A stretch of 64,000 nt of DNA. Origin: Pseudomonas sp. N40(2020) (GTDB taxonomy: Bacteria > Pseudomonadota > Gammaproteobacteria > Pseudomonadales > Pseudomonadaceae). The translations under genes were made by a program, and so were the position numbers. The notes beneath the pieces are model-generated. The model was not told where the DNA came from. It worked only from the letters and a program-made list of their open reading frames with translations, and ran no database searches. Shown in pieces: positions 18,275 to 26,983 of the stretch; the first letter of the stretch is position 1; every line of letters starts with the position of its first letter. The stretch covers positions 124,001 through 188,000 of the forward strand of contig NZ_JACSZV010000002.1 of the NCBI RefSeq assembly GCF_014472415.1, given 5' to 3'.

Positions 18275-20113
18275 ATGAACGCCGATCTGATTCTCTTCAA
18301 TGGCCAATTTCATACCGTAGACCGCACTAAACCACTGGCCAGTGCCGTGGCGATCAAGGACGGCCGTTTCGTGGTCGTCGGTAACGACACCCAAGCCATG
18401 GCCCTGCGCGGTTCGTCCACGCAAGTGATCGACATGCACGGCCGCTGCGTCATCCCCGGTCTCAACGACTCGCACTTGCACCTGATCCGTGGCGGTTTGA
18501 ACTACAACCTCGAACTGCGCTGGGAGGGCGTACCGTCGCTGGCCGATGCGCTGCGCATGCTTAAGGAGCAGGCCGACCGCACACCGACCCCGCAGTGGGT
18601 GCGCGTGGTCGGCGGCTGGAACGAATTCCAGTTCGCCGAAAAACGCATGCCGACCCTCGAAGAACTCAACCAGGCCGCGCCGGACACGCCAGTGTTCGTC
18701 CTGCACCTGTACGACCGTGCGCTGCTCAACCGCGCCGCATTGCGCGTGGCCGGTTACACCCGTGACACGCCGAACCCGCCGGGTGGCGAGATCGTCCGTG
18801 ATGCCAATGGCAACCCGACCGGCATGCTGGTGGCCAAACCCAACGCGATGATTCTCTACTCGACGCTGGCCAAGGGGCCGAAGCTGCCGCTGGAGTATCA
18901 GGTCAACTCGACTCGCCAGTTCATGCGCGAACTCAATCGCCTCGGCCTGACCAGCGCGATCGATGCCGGCGGTGGTTTCCAGAACTACCCGGACGATTAC
19001 CAGGTGATCGAGCAATTGGCCAAAGATGACCAGTTGACCGTGCGTATCGCCTACAACCTGTTCACCCAGAAGCCGAAAGAAGAGCTGACCGATTTCCAGA
19101 ACTGGACCGGCAGCGTCAAGTTGCACCAGGGCGACGACTTCCTGCGCCACAACGGCGCCGGCGAGATGCTGGTGTTCTCGGCAGCGGATTTCGAAGACTT
19201 CCTCGAACCGCGCCCGGACCTGCCGCAAACCATGGAGCAGGAGCTGGAACCGGTGGTGCGCCATCTGGTTGAACAGCGCTGGCCGTTCCGTCTGCACGCC
19301 ACGTACAACGAATCGATCAGCCGCATGCTCGACGTGTTCGAGAAGGTCAACCGTGACATTCCGTTCAACGGTCTGCCGTGGTTCTTCGACCACGCTGAAA
19401 CCATCACCCCGCAGAACATCGAACGGGTGAAAGCGCTGGGCGGTGGCATCGCGATTCAGGATCGCATGGCGTTCCAGGGCGAGTACTTCGTCGACCGTTA
19501 CGGCGCGAAAGCCGCTGAAGCCACGCCGCCGATCAAACGCATGCTCGCCGAAGGTGTGCCGGTCGGCGCAGGCACCGACGCCACGCGGGTTTCCAGCTAC
19601 AACCCGTGGACGTCGCTGTACTGGATGGTCAGCGGCCGCACGGTCGGTGGTCTGGCGCTGTACGAAGAAGGTTTGCCGCGCACCACCGCGCTGGAATTGT
19701 TCACCCACGGCAGTGCCTGGTTCTCGTCCGAGCAGGGCAAGAAAGGCCAGATCAAAGTCGGGCAACTGGCAGATCTGGCGGCGCTGAGCGCGGACTTCTT
19801 CCACGTCGAAGAAGAAGCCATCAAGTGGATCGAGTCCGTACTGACCGTGGTTGGCGGCAAGATCGTTTACGCCGCGGGCTACTTCCAGGATCTCGGGCCA
19901 GCCAGCGTGCCGGTGCTGCCGGACTGGTCGCCAGTGGCAAAAGTCCCGGGCCACTGGCGCCAGAACGCGCCGATGCAGGCTCAGGTGCACCAATGCGTCG
20001 GCGCGTGCGCCGTGCACTCGCACAGCCATGAAAAGGCGCGCCTGTCGAATGCCCCGGTCAGCGATTTCGCCGGTTTCTGGGGTGCGTTCGGCTGTTCCTG
20101 CTTCGCCTTCTGA
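18275..20113 (+). CDS. Amidohydrolase, YtcJ-like
   Basis: The 612-residue protein has the composite amidohydrolase start (ADLILFNGQFHTVDR ... VIDMHGRCVIPGLNDSHLH). Metal ligands H67 and H69 lie in DSHLH, later His in FRLHATYNES and FDHAE, and a catalytic Asp in GAGTDATR. Members hydrolyse amides, formamides or cyclic C-N bonds. An unusual C-terminal tail of about 45 residues is rich in Cys and His (HQCVGACAVHSHSH, then a closing GCSCF), which standard YtcJ proteins do not need. It is placed in an operon with DoxX, ABM and an isochorismatase-like hydrolase, suggesting a small catabolic or detoxification unit. AAGGAA precedes the start. Confidence 0.85.
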   Translation: MNADLILFNGQFHTVDRTKPLASAVAIKDGRFVVVGNDTQAMALRGSSTQVIDMHGRCVIPGLNDSHLHLIRGGLNYNLELRWEGVPSLADALRMLKEQADRTPTPQWVRVVGGWNEFQFAEKRMPTLEELNQAAPDTPVFVLHLYDRALLNRAALRVAGYTRDTPNPPGGEIVRDANGNPTGMLVAKPNAMILYSTLAKGPKLPLEYQVNSTRQFMRELNRLGLTSAIDAGGGFQNYPDDYQVIEQLAKDDQLTVRIAYNLFTQKPKEELTDFQNWTGSVKLHQGDDFLRHNGAGEMLVFSAADFEDFLEPRPDLPQTMEQELEPVVRHLVEQRWPFRLHATYNESISRMLDVFEKVNRDIPFNGLPWFFDHAETITPQNIERVKALGGGIAIQDRMAFQGEYFVDRYGAKAAEATPPIKRMLAEGVPVGAGTDATRVSSYNPWTSLYWMVSGRTVGGLALYEEGLPRTTALELFTHGSAWFSSEQGKKGQIKVGQLADLAALSADFFHVEEEAIKWIESVLTVVGGKIVYAAGYFQDLGPASVPVLPDWSPVAKVPGHWRQNAPMQAQVHQCVGACAVHSHSHEKARLSNAPVSDFAGFWGAFGCSCFAF

Positions 20114-20182
20114 TTCTTACCCAAAAGCGCCGGCCTCGACGGTCGGCGCTTCACGCAACAACCATCCACCCAGGAGTTTCCC

Positions 20183-20806
20183 ATGAGCGTTCCATACAAG
20201 CGTCTGAACAAAGATGATGCGGTTGTGCTGCTGGTCGATCACCAGACCGGTCTGATCTCGCTGGTACAGGATTTCTCGCCAAACGAATTCAAGAACAACG
20301 TGCTGGCACTGGGCGACATCGCCAAGTTCTTCAAGCTGCCAACCATCCTCACCACCAGTTTCGACGCAGGCCCGAACGGCCCGATCGTACCTGAGCTGCT
20401 TGAGCAGTTTCCGGACGCGCCGTTCATTCAGCGTCCAGGCCAGATCAACGCCTGGGACAACGAAGACTTCGTCAAAGCCATCAAGGCTACCGGTCGCAAG
20501 CAACTGATCATCGCCGGTGTGGTGACTGACGTGTGCGTGGCATTCCCGACGCTGTCGGCCATCGCTGAAGGTTTCGAAGTGTTCGTGGTGACCGATTCTT
20601 CCGGCACCTTCAACACCACCGTGCAACAAGCGGCGTGGGCACGCATGTCGGCGGCCGGTGCTCATCTGATGAACTGGTTCGCTGTGGCTTGCGAGCTGCA
20701 GGGTGACTGGCGCAACGACATGGAAGGCCTGGCGCATCTGCTCTCGGAACGCCTGCCGAACTACCGCAACCTGATCAACAGCTACACCAAGTTCACGGCC
20801 CAGTAA
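20183..20806 (+). CDS. Isochorismatase-family cysteine hydrolase (YcaC-like)
   Basis: The 207-residue protein closely resembles YcaC: an early Asp in VVLLVDHQTGLISLVQDF, the nucleophile Cys in IIAGVVTDVCVAFPTLSA, and RPGQINAWDNEDF in the middle. YcaC-type proteins form octamers and hydrolyse an unknown small substrate. It follows the amidohydrolase by about 70 bases, so it is probably the last gene of the DoxX-ABM-amidohydrolase operon. CCAGGAGTTTCCC upstream of the ATG at 20183 is a good ribosome site. A palindromic repeat follows. Confidence 0.88.
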   Translation: MSVPYKRLNKDDAVVLLVDHQTGLISLVQDFSPNEFKNNVLALGDIAKFFKLPTILTTSFDAGPNGPIVPELLEQFPDAPFIQRPGQINAWDNEDFVKAIKATGRKQLIIAGVVTDVCVAFPTLSAIAEGFEVFVVTDSSGTFNTTVQQAAWARMSAAGAHLMNWFAVACELQGDWRNDMEGLAHLLSERLPNYRNLINSYTKFTAQ

Positions 20807-20824
20807 TCGATCGCGCCAGAAAAG

Positions 20825-20987
20825 CCCCTCACCCTAGCCCTCTCCCCGAGGGAGAGGGGACTGACCGAGGGGTTCTTTCGAGTTGCACCGACCTGAGCGA
20901 TCGAGTCGATCTCCGGTCTTGAAAAGCTTGAAGATCAGCTCCCTTTCCCCCTCGCCCCCCTTGGGGGAGAGGGTTGGGGTGAGGGGG
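20825..20987. repeat. Inverted CCCTCACCC / CTCTCCC repeat doublet
   Basis: CCCCTCACCCTAGCCCTCTC at 20825-20844, plus a local GAGGGAGAGGGG return, is mirrored near 20941-20987 by GGGAGAGGGTTGGGGTGAGG. A second copy occurs at 49524-49673. This is a widespread intergenic repeat in Pseudomonas. It could act as a transcription-ending or mRNA-stabilising structure between the two convergent genes. Confidence 0.85.
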
Positions 20988-21014
20988 TAAGCTCTTGATC
21001 TTAAAATCTTCGCA

Positions 21015-22442
21015 TCAGCGCTTTTGCAGCCAACCGAGAAACCCGCCTTTCCTCACCACCACCGGTTTAACCATCAACGCGAGGCGACTGTTCTGCTGCC
21101 GCACCGCCTGCAACTTGTTCAACGCCCGACCAACCTCAGCGCGCTGCTCCATGCATTCGCGCGTGAGGGTCTTGTCGAGACGGTAGATGATCGAAGACGT
21201 CAGCGCCGTAAACGTAGCCTGCGACGGGGTATCCGCCAGAATGCTTTGCTCGCCCATGACCTCACTCGGCCCCATGCGCCCGGCCTCGGTCTGGCTGGCG
21301 CCATCCGGCACCGTTGCGCTGACCACTCCGGTGGCAATCACGAACAGACTGTCCGGCACTTCATCCAGATCCAGCACCACTTGGCCCGCGCTGTACTGCT
21401 GCGCGACCATCGATTCGGCGAGACGATCACGTTCGTCGGCACTCAGCGAGCGGAAGATTTTCACTTCATCGAGCAACGCGCGGGCGCGGGTCGACGGCTC
21501 GATCACGCCGTCCGGATGCCGCGAAATCCCGGCGGCTTCCAAGTGGCGGTGTGCGAGGTCGAAGAGTTGATTGCGCACTTCGCTTTTCTTGCCCAGTTCG
21601 GCGATAAACCCGCTGGCCACGTATTCGGACATTTCTTCGCCGGCCTCTTTCAACACCACTTTCGGCGCCGGGCTCAGCAGCAGGCTGCTACTGCCTTGCA
21701 GCGTCCGGTCGAGGGCGTCGAGCACGCGGCGTGGGCGGATGTGGTTCGGCACTTTGATGCTGATCGACACGCCATGCATGTTATTCGGCCGGCTAAGGTT
21801 GACGATCTTGGCCTTGGCCGCCACCGAGTTCGGCACCACGGCCATGGTGCCGGCGCTGGTCAGCAGGTGCGTGGCGCGCCAATCGATGTCGAGCACTTTG
21901 CCCTCGACGCCGTCGATCACCACGAAGTCGTCCACTTGATACGGCTTGGTGGTGTTCAGAACGATCCCGGAAAACACATCGGCCAAGGTGCTTTGCAGTG
22001 CCAGACCGACGACGATTGCGAACACACCGGACGTCGCCAGCAAGCCTTTGACCGGCAGCTCCAGCACGTAGCCGGCCGCAGCGACGATGGCCACCAGAAA
22101 CACCAGCGCACCGATGACGTCCTGCAACAAGCGACCGCTGTGGCCGATGCGCCGCATCAGGATCAGGCCGATGACTTCGGTAAGGACGCGCGCGGCGTAC
22201 AACCACCAGATAATGCCCAGCGCGGTTGCACCGAGTTGCGCGACCTGGTCATCGGCAAACTGCGGCGCCTGCAAAGGGCTGACACCGGCGTTGATCACCA
22301 GCGCGGTGAACGCCAGAAACAGCACCAGCCGCACACCCACGCGCGGCGCGCGATGTGTGAAGGGGGCGAGGTGCCAGAGCAGGCCATCGAGCACCAGCAA
22401 CACGGCACTCCAGGACAGCAGGTGAGCAAGCATGAAGTTCAT
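21015..22442 (-). CDS. MscS-family mechanosensitive channel with C-terminal cyclic-nucleotide-binding-like domain
   Basis: 475 residues from the ATG at 22442; an upstream in-frame extension lacks a ribosome site. About four membrane helices (LLSWSAVLLVLDGLLWHL onward) are followed by the MscS pore and beta domain (VGLALQSTLADVFSGIVLNTTKPYQVDDFV). A CRP-like cNMP-binding fold comes last (VVLDLDEVPDSLFVIATGVVSATV ... GPSEVMGEQSILADTPSQATFTAL). The fusion suggests gating or modulation by a nucleotide or another ligand, as known for bCNG-type MscS relatives. The gene is separated from the upstream esterase by a terminator. Confidence 0.85.
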   Translation of the reverse strand: MNFMLAHLLSWSAVLLVLDGLLWHLAPFTHRAPRVGVRLVLFLAFTALVINAGVSPLQAPQFADDQVAQLGATALGIIWWLYAARVLTEVIGLILMRRIGHSGRLLQDVIGALVFLVAIVAAAGYVLELPVKGLLATSGVFAIVVGLALQSTLADVFSGIVLNTTKPYQVDDFVVIDGVEGKVLDIDWRATHLLTSAGTMAVVPNSVAAKAKIVNLSRPNNMHGVSISIKVPNHIRPRRVLDALDRTLQGSSSLLLSPAPKVVLKEAGEEMSEYVASGFIAELGKKSEVRNQLFDLAHRHLEAAGISRHPDGVIEPSTRARALLDEVKIFRSLSADERDRLAESMVAQQYSAGQVVLDLDEVPDSLFVIATGVVSATVPDGASQTEAGRMGPSEVMGEQSILADTPSQATFTALTSSIIYRLDKTLTRECMEQRAEVGRALNKLQAVRQQNSRLALMVKPVVVRKGGFLGWLQKR

Positions 22443-22455
22443 GGGAGCGCTTCCA

Positions 22456-22498
22456 CAAAAAAGCCCTTCCCCATACATCGCTGCGTGGGGAAGGGCTT
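22456..22498 (-). terminator. Rho-independent terminator of the esterase gene
   Basis: Read on the minus strand, a 13-bp perfect stem (AAGCCCTTCCCCA / TGGGGAAGGGCTT, 22461-22473 and 22486-22498) with a 12-base loop is followed by a run of T. It begins four bases past the esterase stop. Confidence 0.9.
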
Positions 22499-22502
22499 GG
22501 GC

Positions 22503-23522
22503 TTAGTTGAGGTGGGTTTTCAGCTCAGCCGCTGCCTGGCGTACCGCCGCTTTCACTTCGGGAATCTGGCTCAGCGGATTGAGCAAGCCAAAGTCGTGGA
22601 TCATCCCGTTGTAGCGCACCGCGGTCACCGGTACACCTGCCGCATCCAGGTGTCGGGCATAACCTTCGCCTTCATCACGCAACACATCGAACTCGGCGGT
22701 CTGCACCAGCGCGGCGGGCAGGCCTTTGAGCTGTTCGGCGCTGGCGTTCAGTGGCGAGGCGTGGATCTGCGCACGCTCGGCCGGGTTGGTGGTGTAGTTG
22801 TCCCAGAACCATTTCATCATGCCTTTGGTGAGGAAGTGACCCTCGGCGAATTGCTGGTACGAGCCATCGTCGAACTGTGCGTTGGTCACCGGCCACATCA
22901 GCAACTGGAAGCGCAGCGCCGGGGCTTTCTGTTCTTTGGCCATCAGTGCCACGACCGCCGCCATGTTGCCGCCGACGCTGTTGCCGGCCACCGCCAGACG
23001 CTTGCCGTCGACACCGATGTCCTTGCCGTGCTCAGCCACCCATTTGGTTGCGGCGTAAGCCTGGTTGATCGCAGTCGGGTACTGCGCTTCCGGCGACGGC
23101 GTGTAATCGACGTACACCGCCACAGCGCCAGAACCCACCACCAAGTCACGAATCAGGCGTTGGTGCGTCGGAAAGTCGCCCAATACCCAGCCGCCACCGT
23201 GGAAGAACATGAACACCGGCAACTCGCCTTTGACCTTGGCCGGACGCACCACTTTCAGGTTGATTGTCTGGCCGTCGACCTTGATCGCCTTGTCGCTGAC
23301 TTCCACACCGGACAGATCAACCTTCACCGAAGCCTGCGCGCCGGTCAGCACCGCACGGGCGTCTTTCGGGCTCAGTTGCTCAAGCGGCTTGCCACCACCG
23401 GCGGCGAGGGCTTCGAGAAAGGCTTGGGTGTTGTGTTCGACACCCGGGCTGCCAGCGGCGAAAGCGTTGCCGATGGACAGGGCGAGGAGGGAAGCGGTCA
23501 GGGTTTTTTTGACGATGTTCAT
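22503..23522 (-). CDS. Exported esterase/lipase, hormone-sensitive-lipase type alpha/beta hydrolase
   Basis: 339 residues from the ATG at 23522, with AAAGGAA seven bases upstream; a signal peptide follows (LTASLLALSIGNAFA). The oxyanion motif HGGGWVLGD near residue 106 and the nucleophile GNSVGG near 181 place it in the HSL/GDXG family. The catalytic Asp and His are likely in EFDVLRDEG and NGMIHDFG. It is expected in the periplasm or outside, cleaving short acyl esters. It is divergent from a LysR regulator 158 bases away, the probable controller, and ends at a strong terminator. Confidence 0.87.
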   Translation of the reverse strand: MNIVKKTLTASLLALSIGNAFAAGSPGVEHNTQAFLEALAAGGGKPLEQLSPKDARAVLTGAQASVKVDLSGVEVSDKAIKVDGQTINLKVVRPAKVKGELPVFMFFHGGGWVLGDFPTHQRLIRDLVVGSGAVAVYVDYTPSPEAQYPTAINQAYAATKWVAEHGKDIGVDGKRLAVAGNSVGGNMAAVVALMAKEQKAPALRFQLLMWPVTNAQFDDGSYQQFAEGHFLTKGMMKWFWDNYTTNPAERAQIHASPLNASAEQLKGLPAALVQTAEFDVLRDEGEGYARHLDAAGVPVTAVRYNGMIHDFGLLNPLSQIPEVKAAVRQAAAELKTHLN

Positions 23523-23680
23523 GTGCAATTCCTTTAATCCGTTTGATTTTTTATGCCTGAGTTGCGGGCTGCTGTGGCGCTGGGGTTCAGGCCTCAGCAA
23601 CACCGTGAGCACAGATTAGTGGGATGCCGAAAAGTGAAAAAGCGGCTATAAAGCGTTTAACTGTCCACCAGAGAGTGACA

Positions 23681-24586
23681 ATGAACCCGTTCGAAGACAT
23701 GCGTATTTTTTGCCAGGTCATGGACTCCGGCAGCTTCACCTCAGCAGCCGATCAGTTGGGCCTGTCCAAGCAGTTCGTCAGCCGCCGGTTGATGCAGTTG
23801 GAAGAGCGCCTTGGCGTGCGCTTATTGAACCGCTCGACCCGCCGGCTGGACGTCACGCCACTGGGCCAGAGTTATTACGAATCGGCCCTGCGCCTGTTGA
23901 GTGAGGTGGAGCAGGTCGAGCAGGGCATCGCCGGGCAAACCGCCGAGCCACGCGGGACAATTCGCCTGAGTGCGCCGCTGTCGTTTGCCGTGGCGCACCT
24001 GGGTTGTCTGCTGCCGATGTTCTTGCAGCGCTATCGCGAGGTCACGGTGGAAGTCGACTTGAACGACCGCCCGGTGGACCTGCTCGGCGAAGGCTATGAC
24101 CTGGCGCTGCGCATTGGTGTGCTGGAAGACTCGACCTTGATCGCCCGCCGTATCGCCTCTATCGAAAGGGTGTATTGCGCCAGCCCGGCCTATCTGGCCG
24201 AACGCGGTACGCCGCTCAAACCCGAAGATTTGCACAGTCATGATTGCTTGCCCTACGGTCACGGGCGCTCGGTGCAATGGCGGTTCAATGAGGGGCAGGG
24301 CAAGCCGCTGCTGGTCAACGTCACCGGGCGCATGCGGGTCAACAACGGCGAATTACTGCGCGATGCAGCTGTTCAGGGGATGGGGATCACCTATCTGCCG
24401 ACGTTCATTGTCGGCGCGGCGTTGAAGGATGGGCGATTGGTGCCGGTGCTCGATGACCTGCGTCCGGAGCCGCTGACGTTGTCAGCGGTGTATCCGCAAC
24501 ATCGTCAGGCTTCGCGGCCGGTGCAGGCGTTGGTGGAGTTTTTGCGGGAACGCCTTAACCAGAATCCAGTCGCCCACCCTTTGTAG
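23681..24586 (+). CDS. LysR-family transcriptional regulator
   Basis: 301 residues from the ATG at 23681; an in-frame upstream extension begins inside the divergent promoter and is not needed. The N-terminal HTH reads NPFEDMRIFCQVMDSGSFTSAADQLGLSKQFVSRRLMQLE, and the effector domain begins near residue 90 (GTIRLSAPLSFAVAHLG). This CrgA-like branch usually controls a neighbouring gene; here that is the divergent esterase gene. Confidence 0.87.
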   Translation: MNPFEDMRIFCQVMDSGSFTSAADQLGLSKQFVSRRLMQLEERLGVRLLNRSTRRLDVTPLGQSYYESALRLLSEVEQVEQGIAGQTAEPRGTIRLSAPLSFAVAHLGCLLPMFLQRYREVTVEVDLNDRPVDLLGEGYDLALRIGVLEDSTLIARRIASIERVYCASPAYLAERGTPLKPEDLHSHDCLPYGHGRSVQWRFNEGQGKPLLVNVTGRMRVNNGELLRDAAVQGMGITYLPTFIVGAALKDGRLVPVLDDLRPEPLTLSAVYPQHRQASRPVQALVEFLRERLNQNPVAHPL

Positions 24587-24622
24587 GAGCTGCCGCAGGG
24601 ATCGTGGTGTTTTCAGGTGGGT

Positions 24623-25072
24623 TCAGTTGGCGCGTTTGTCATCGCCAGGTTCGCCGCCGACGTGAACACCGCGATCATCACCGACTTCACCTGACCGGTG
24701 TACGCCGTGATCATCCCCCGGTTCGGCGTGATTGCCGCTGCGACCCGAGGCTGAGTGATCGCCGGAATGTCCCGAGCCCTGACCGCTGCTGCCACTGTGT
24801 CCGCCGCCTTCGCCATGACCGCTACCGCTGCCACTGCCACCGTGGCCACCACCATTCCCGCCACCACTTCCTCCGCCGCCGCTACCACCGCCCCCACCAC
24901 CATGGCCGCCACCGTTTCCGCCACCGCCGCCATGTCCGCCACCGCCTCCGCCACTGCCACCTTCCTTGGCTTGAACAGTGGCTACTCCCGACAGGCTGTC
25001 CGGAATCAATACGGTAGAAGCTGAAAGAACTGCGCCGATGGCCATTGCGAGCACGAGCTTTTGAATGTGCAT
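24623..25072 (-). CDS. Exported Gly/Ser/His-rich low-complexity protein
   Basis: 149 residues from the ATG at 25072, with GGAGAACGAT upstream. A signal peptide (LVLAMAIGAVLSASTV) is followed from about residue 35 by a long run of GGG, GGH and GGS units with scattered His. The tail is charged and His/Asp-rich (DDHGVHRSGEVGDDRGVH). I recognise no domain. It lies 74 bases after gspF in the same direction, so it may be the last gene of the gspG-gspF unit and a candidate exported or matrix protein of the manganese locus. The His- and Asp-containing tail could bind metal; that is only a suggestion from composition. Confidence 0.7.
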   Translation of the reverse strand: MHIQKLVLAMAIGAVLSASTVLIPDSLSGVATVQAKEGGSGGGGGGHGGGGGNGGGHGGGGGGSGGGGSGGGNGGGHGGSGSGSGHGEGGGHSGSSGQGSGHSGDHSASGRSGNHAEPGDDHGVHRSGEVGDDRGVHVGGEPGDDKRAN

Positions 25073-25146
25073 ATCGTTCTCCGTCTTTGTGATTTTGTTG
25101 GGAACGTCGATGAGCATTGTTGCGTCGATCCGACCCGTTCCCGAGG

Positions 25147-26334
25147 TCAGTGAATACTCGAAGCCAGTTCGAAAATCGGGATGTACATCAGGATCACGAT
25201 GACCCCGATCAGCAGGCCGATGAAGGTCATCAGCAGCGGTTCGAACAAACGCACGAACCACTCGATCCAGCGGCTGATTTCTTCGTCGTAGAAATCGGCG
25301 CTGCGTTCCATCATCTGCCCGAGGTTGCCGGATTGTTCGCCCGCTCGCAGCAGCCGCAGGGACACTGGCGTCACCAGCCGGTTCAGTTCCAGAGCAGCCG
25401 ACAATGACTGGCCTTCGCGCACTCGCTCGCAGGCCTGATCCAGCCGCGCCCGCGACGCCACGGTGAGCAAGCCGCGGACCATGCCCATGGCTGTGACCAG
25501 CGGAATCCCGCCTTGCAGCAGAATCCCCAGCGAACGGTAAAACCGCGCCAGTTCATACATGAAAATCCGTTGATGGACGGCGGGCAGCTTCTCCACCAGC
25601 CGATCCAGCCATCGGCGAAACGCCGGCTGTTTTTGCAGCAGGGCGAGGGCCACGACAATCGCCGCCAACGCACCGAAGAACTCAAGCTGATGGGCATGCA
25701 GAAACATCCCGCTGCTCATCAGGATCTGCGACAGCCACGGCAGGTTCGAGCCCAGTCCTTCGAACACCAGGCTGAAGCGCGGCACCACGTAACCCATCAA
25801 AAACAACACCACGCCACCGCCGACGACCAGCAACAACAGCGGGTAGATCGAGGCGCTGACGATCTTCTGCCGCACCTCGTCCATACGCTGGCGATAGCTG
25901 ACGTAACGACCCAGTGCTTCGCCGACCGCACCCGTCTTTTCGCTGGACTGCACCAGCGCCACGTACAGCGGCGGAAACACTGCCGACAACTGGCCCAATG
26001 CCTGGGAGAACGATTTGCCCTCGTACAGTAGGCGCACCAGTTCACTCAGGGTTTTGCGGGCAGCGGGGGCGGTTTCTTTTTCGGCGAGACTTTCCAGCGC
26101 ATCGATCAACGGCAAGCCGGCATTGATCAGGGTGGTCAGTTCCTGGCTGAACAACACCAGATTGAAGGTTTCGCGCTGGCGCAGTCGCAGTGAGCGCCAG
26201 TGTTTTTCCGCGTGCAGGCTGAGCACGCGCAAACCCTGGTCTTCGGCGATGTGCCGCGCCTCGCTGTGCCCCGGCGCCTCAATGCTCATAGACACCACGC
26301 CAGCCTTGCCGACCGCTTTCAGATTAAATCGCAT
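25147..26334 (-). CDS. gspF: Type II secretion inner-membrane platform protein GspF
   Basis: 395 residues from the ATG at 26334. Two T2SSF domains are visible: the first around residues 60-185 (LVLFSQELTTLINAGLPLIDALESLAE ... VALVQSSEKTGAVGEALGRY), the second around 265-390 (FYRSLGILLQGGIPLVTAMGM ... LLRAGEQSGNLGQMMERSADFY). Three hydrophobic segments are present, as in GspF/PilC. It is the membrane platform contacted by the GspE ATPase encoded at 40080-41786. gspG lies 14 bases upstream. The rest of the system is on the other strand beyond mnxG. A Gsp-related pathway needed for secretion of the Mn-oxidizing factor (Xcm) has been reported in P. putida GB-1; this is its likely counterpart. Confidence 0.88.
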   Translation of the reverse strand: MRFNLKAVGKAGVVSMSIEAPGHSEARHIAEDQGLRVLSLHAEKHWRSLRLRQRETFNLVLFSQELTTLINAGLPLIDALESLAEKETAPAARKTLSELVRLLYEGKSFSQALGQLSAVFPPLYVALVQSSEKTGAVGEALGRYVSYRQRMDEVRQKIVSASIYPLLLLVVGGGVVLFLMGYVVPRFSLVFEGLGSNLPWLSQILMSSGMFLHAHQLEFFGALAAIVVALALLQKQPAFRRWLDRLVEKLPAVHQRIFMYELARFYRSLGILLQGGIPLVTAMGMVRGLLTVASRARLDQACERVREGQSLSAALELNRLVTPVSLRLLRAGEQSGNLGQMMERSADFYDEEISRWIEWFVRLFEPLLMTFIGLLIGVIVILMYIPIFELASSIH

Positions 26335-26348
26335 GGGCCGCGCTCCGC

Positions 26349-26777
26349 TTACTGCCAATTGGTCACTTCGGCGTTTTCGCCGTCACCGCCGGGCTGGCCG
26401 TCCTTGCCCATCGACAGCAGGTCGTACTCGCTGTTTTCGCCGGGATAGCGGTAGGCGTAATTTCGGCCCCATGGGTCTTGCGGAAGTTTTTTCTGCAAGT
26501 ACGGGCCGGTCCATTTCGCTTCATCGCTAGGCGCAAGTACCAATGCCTGTAGGCCTTGTTCGGTGGACGGGTAGTGGCCTACCTCCAGTCGATACAAGTC
26601 CAGCGCCTTGCTCAGGCCTTCGATCTGCGCCTTGGCCACTTTCACTTCGGAGCGGCCCAACTGGGCGAAGTATTTCGGCGCGACGATCCCGGCCAACAGG
26701 CCAAGGACCACCAGCACCACGAGCAATTCGAGCAGGGTGAATCCGCGTTGGCTACGCGTACGAATTTGCAGCTTCAT
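26349..26777 (-). CDS. gspG: Major pseudopilin GspG
   Basis: 142 residues from the ATG at 26777, with GGGAGG ten bases upstream. The short basic leader ends in the prepilin peptidase site RG|FTLLELLVVLVVLG, giving Phe1 and Glu5 of the mature pseudopilin. The globular part has the GspG pattern (AKAQIEGLSKALDLYRLEVGHYPSTEQGLQAL ... GPYLQKKLPQDPWGRNYAYRYPG) and a likely Ca-site region near the C-terminus. It forms the periplasmic pseudopilus. It is the first gene of the minus-strand gspG-gspF unit, with a sigma54-like promoter upstream. No prepilin peptidase gene is in the window, so processing must rely on one encoded elsewhere. Confidence 0.92.
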   Translation of the reverse strand: MKLQIRTRSQRGFTLLELLVVLVVLGLLAGIVAPKYFAQLGRSEVKVAKAQIEGLSKALDLYRLEVGHYPSTEQGLQALVLAPSDEAKWTGPYLQKKLPQDPWGRNYAYRYPGENSEYDLLSMGKDGQPGGDGENAEVTNWQ

Positions 26778-26820
26778 GATGACCTCCCGTGAGTGGCAGC
26801 CGTGTCGCCAAGAGGGCTTA

Positions 26821-26836
26821 TGCAATTGCCATGCTC
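26821..26836 (-). promoter_or_regulatory. Candidate sigma54 promoter for gspG-gspF
   Basis: The minus strand reads GAGCATGGCAATTGCA: the -12 TTGCA is perfect, but the -24 has AG in place of GG. It lies 44 bases before the gspG start. Because of the -24 mismatch this is only a candidate, helped by the sigma54 elements elsewhere in the locus. Confidence 0.35.
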
Positions 26837-26896
26837 AGCCCCCGCTTAAACCTGGTTGATTGGCTGAAGCCCTTGTGTTTCGGGCTTTCGAAGAAA

Positions 26897-26912
26897 CGGC
26901 ACAGTGCTTGCG
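26897..26912 (+). promoter_or_regulatory. Candidate sigma54 promoter for the lytic transglycosylase gene
   Basis: CGGCACAGTGCTTGCG matches the consensus with GG and GC separated by 10 bases and intact GGCAC and TTGC. It lies 72 bases before the start at 26984. A perfect dyad (ATTGGGG-N6-CCCCAAT, 26935-26954) sits in the leader between. Confidence 0.6.
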
Positions 26913-26983
26913 TATGGCTCAAACGTGATCGGCCATTGGGGCATTTCCCCCAATTTATCGGGGCTGATCCGGGGAGGCCCGAC

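Noticed and set aside
21024..23537. An 837-codon plus-strand open frame across the MscS and esterase genes
   Set aside because: It spans two real minus-strand genes and the terminator between them; composition is His/Gln/Arg-rich and not protein-like.
26935..26954. The perfect GGGG-N6-CCCC palindrome as a terminator
   Set aside because: No T run on either side, and it lies in the leader of the transglycosylase gene rather than after a gene.
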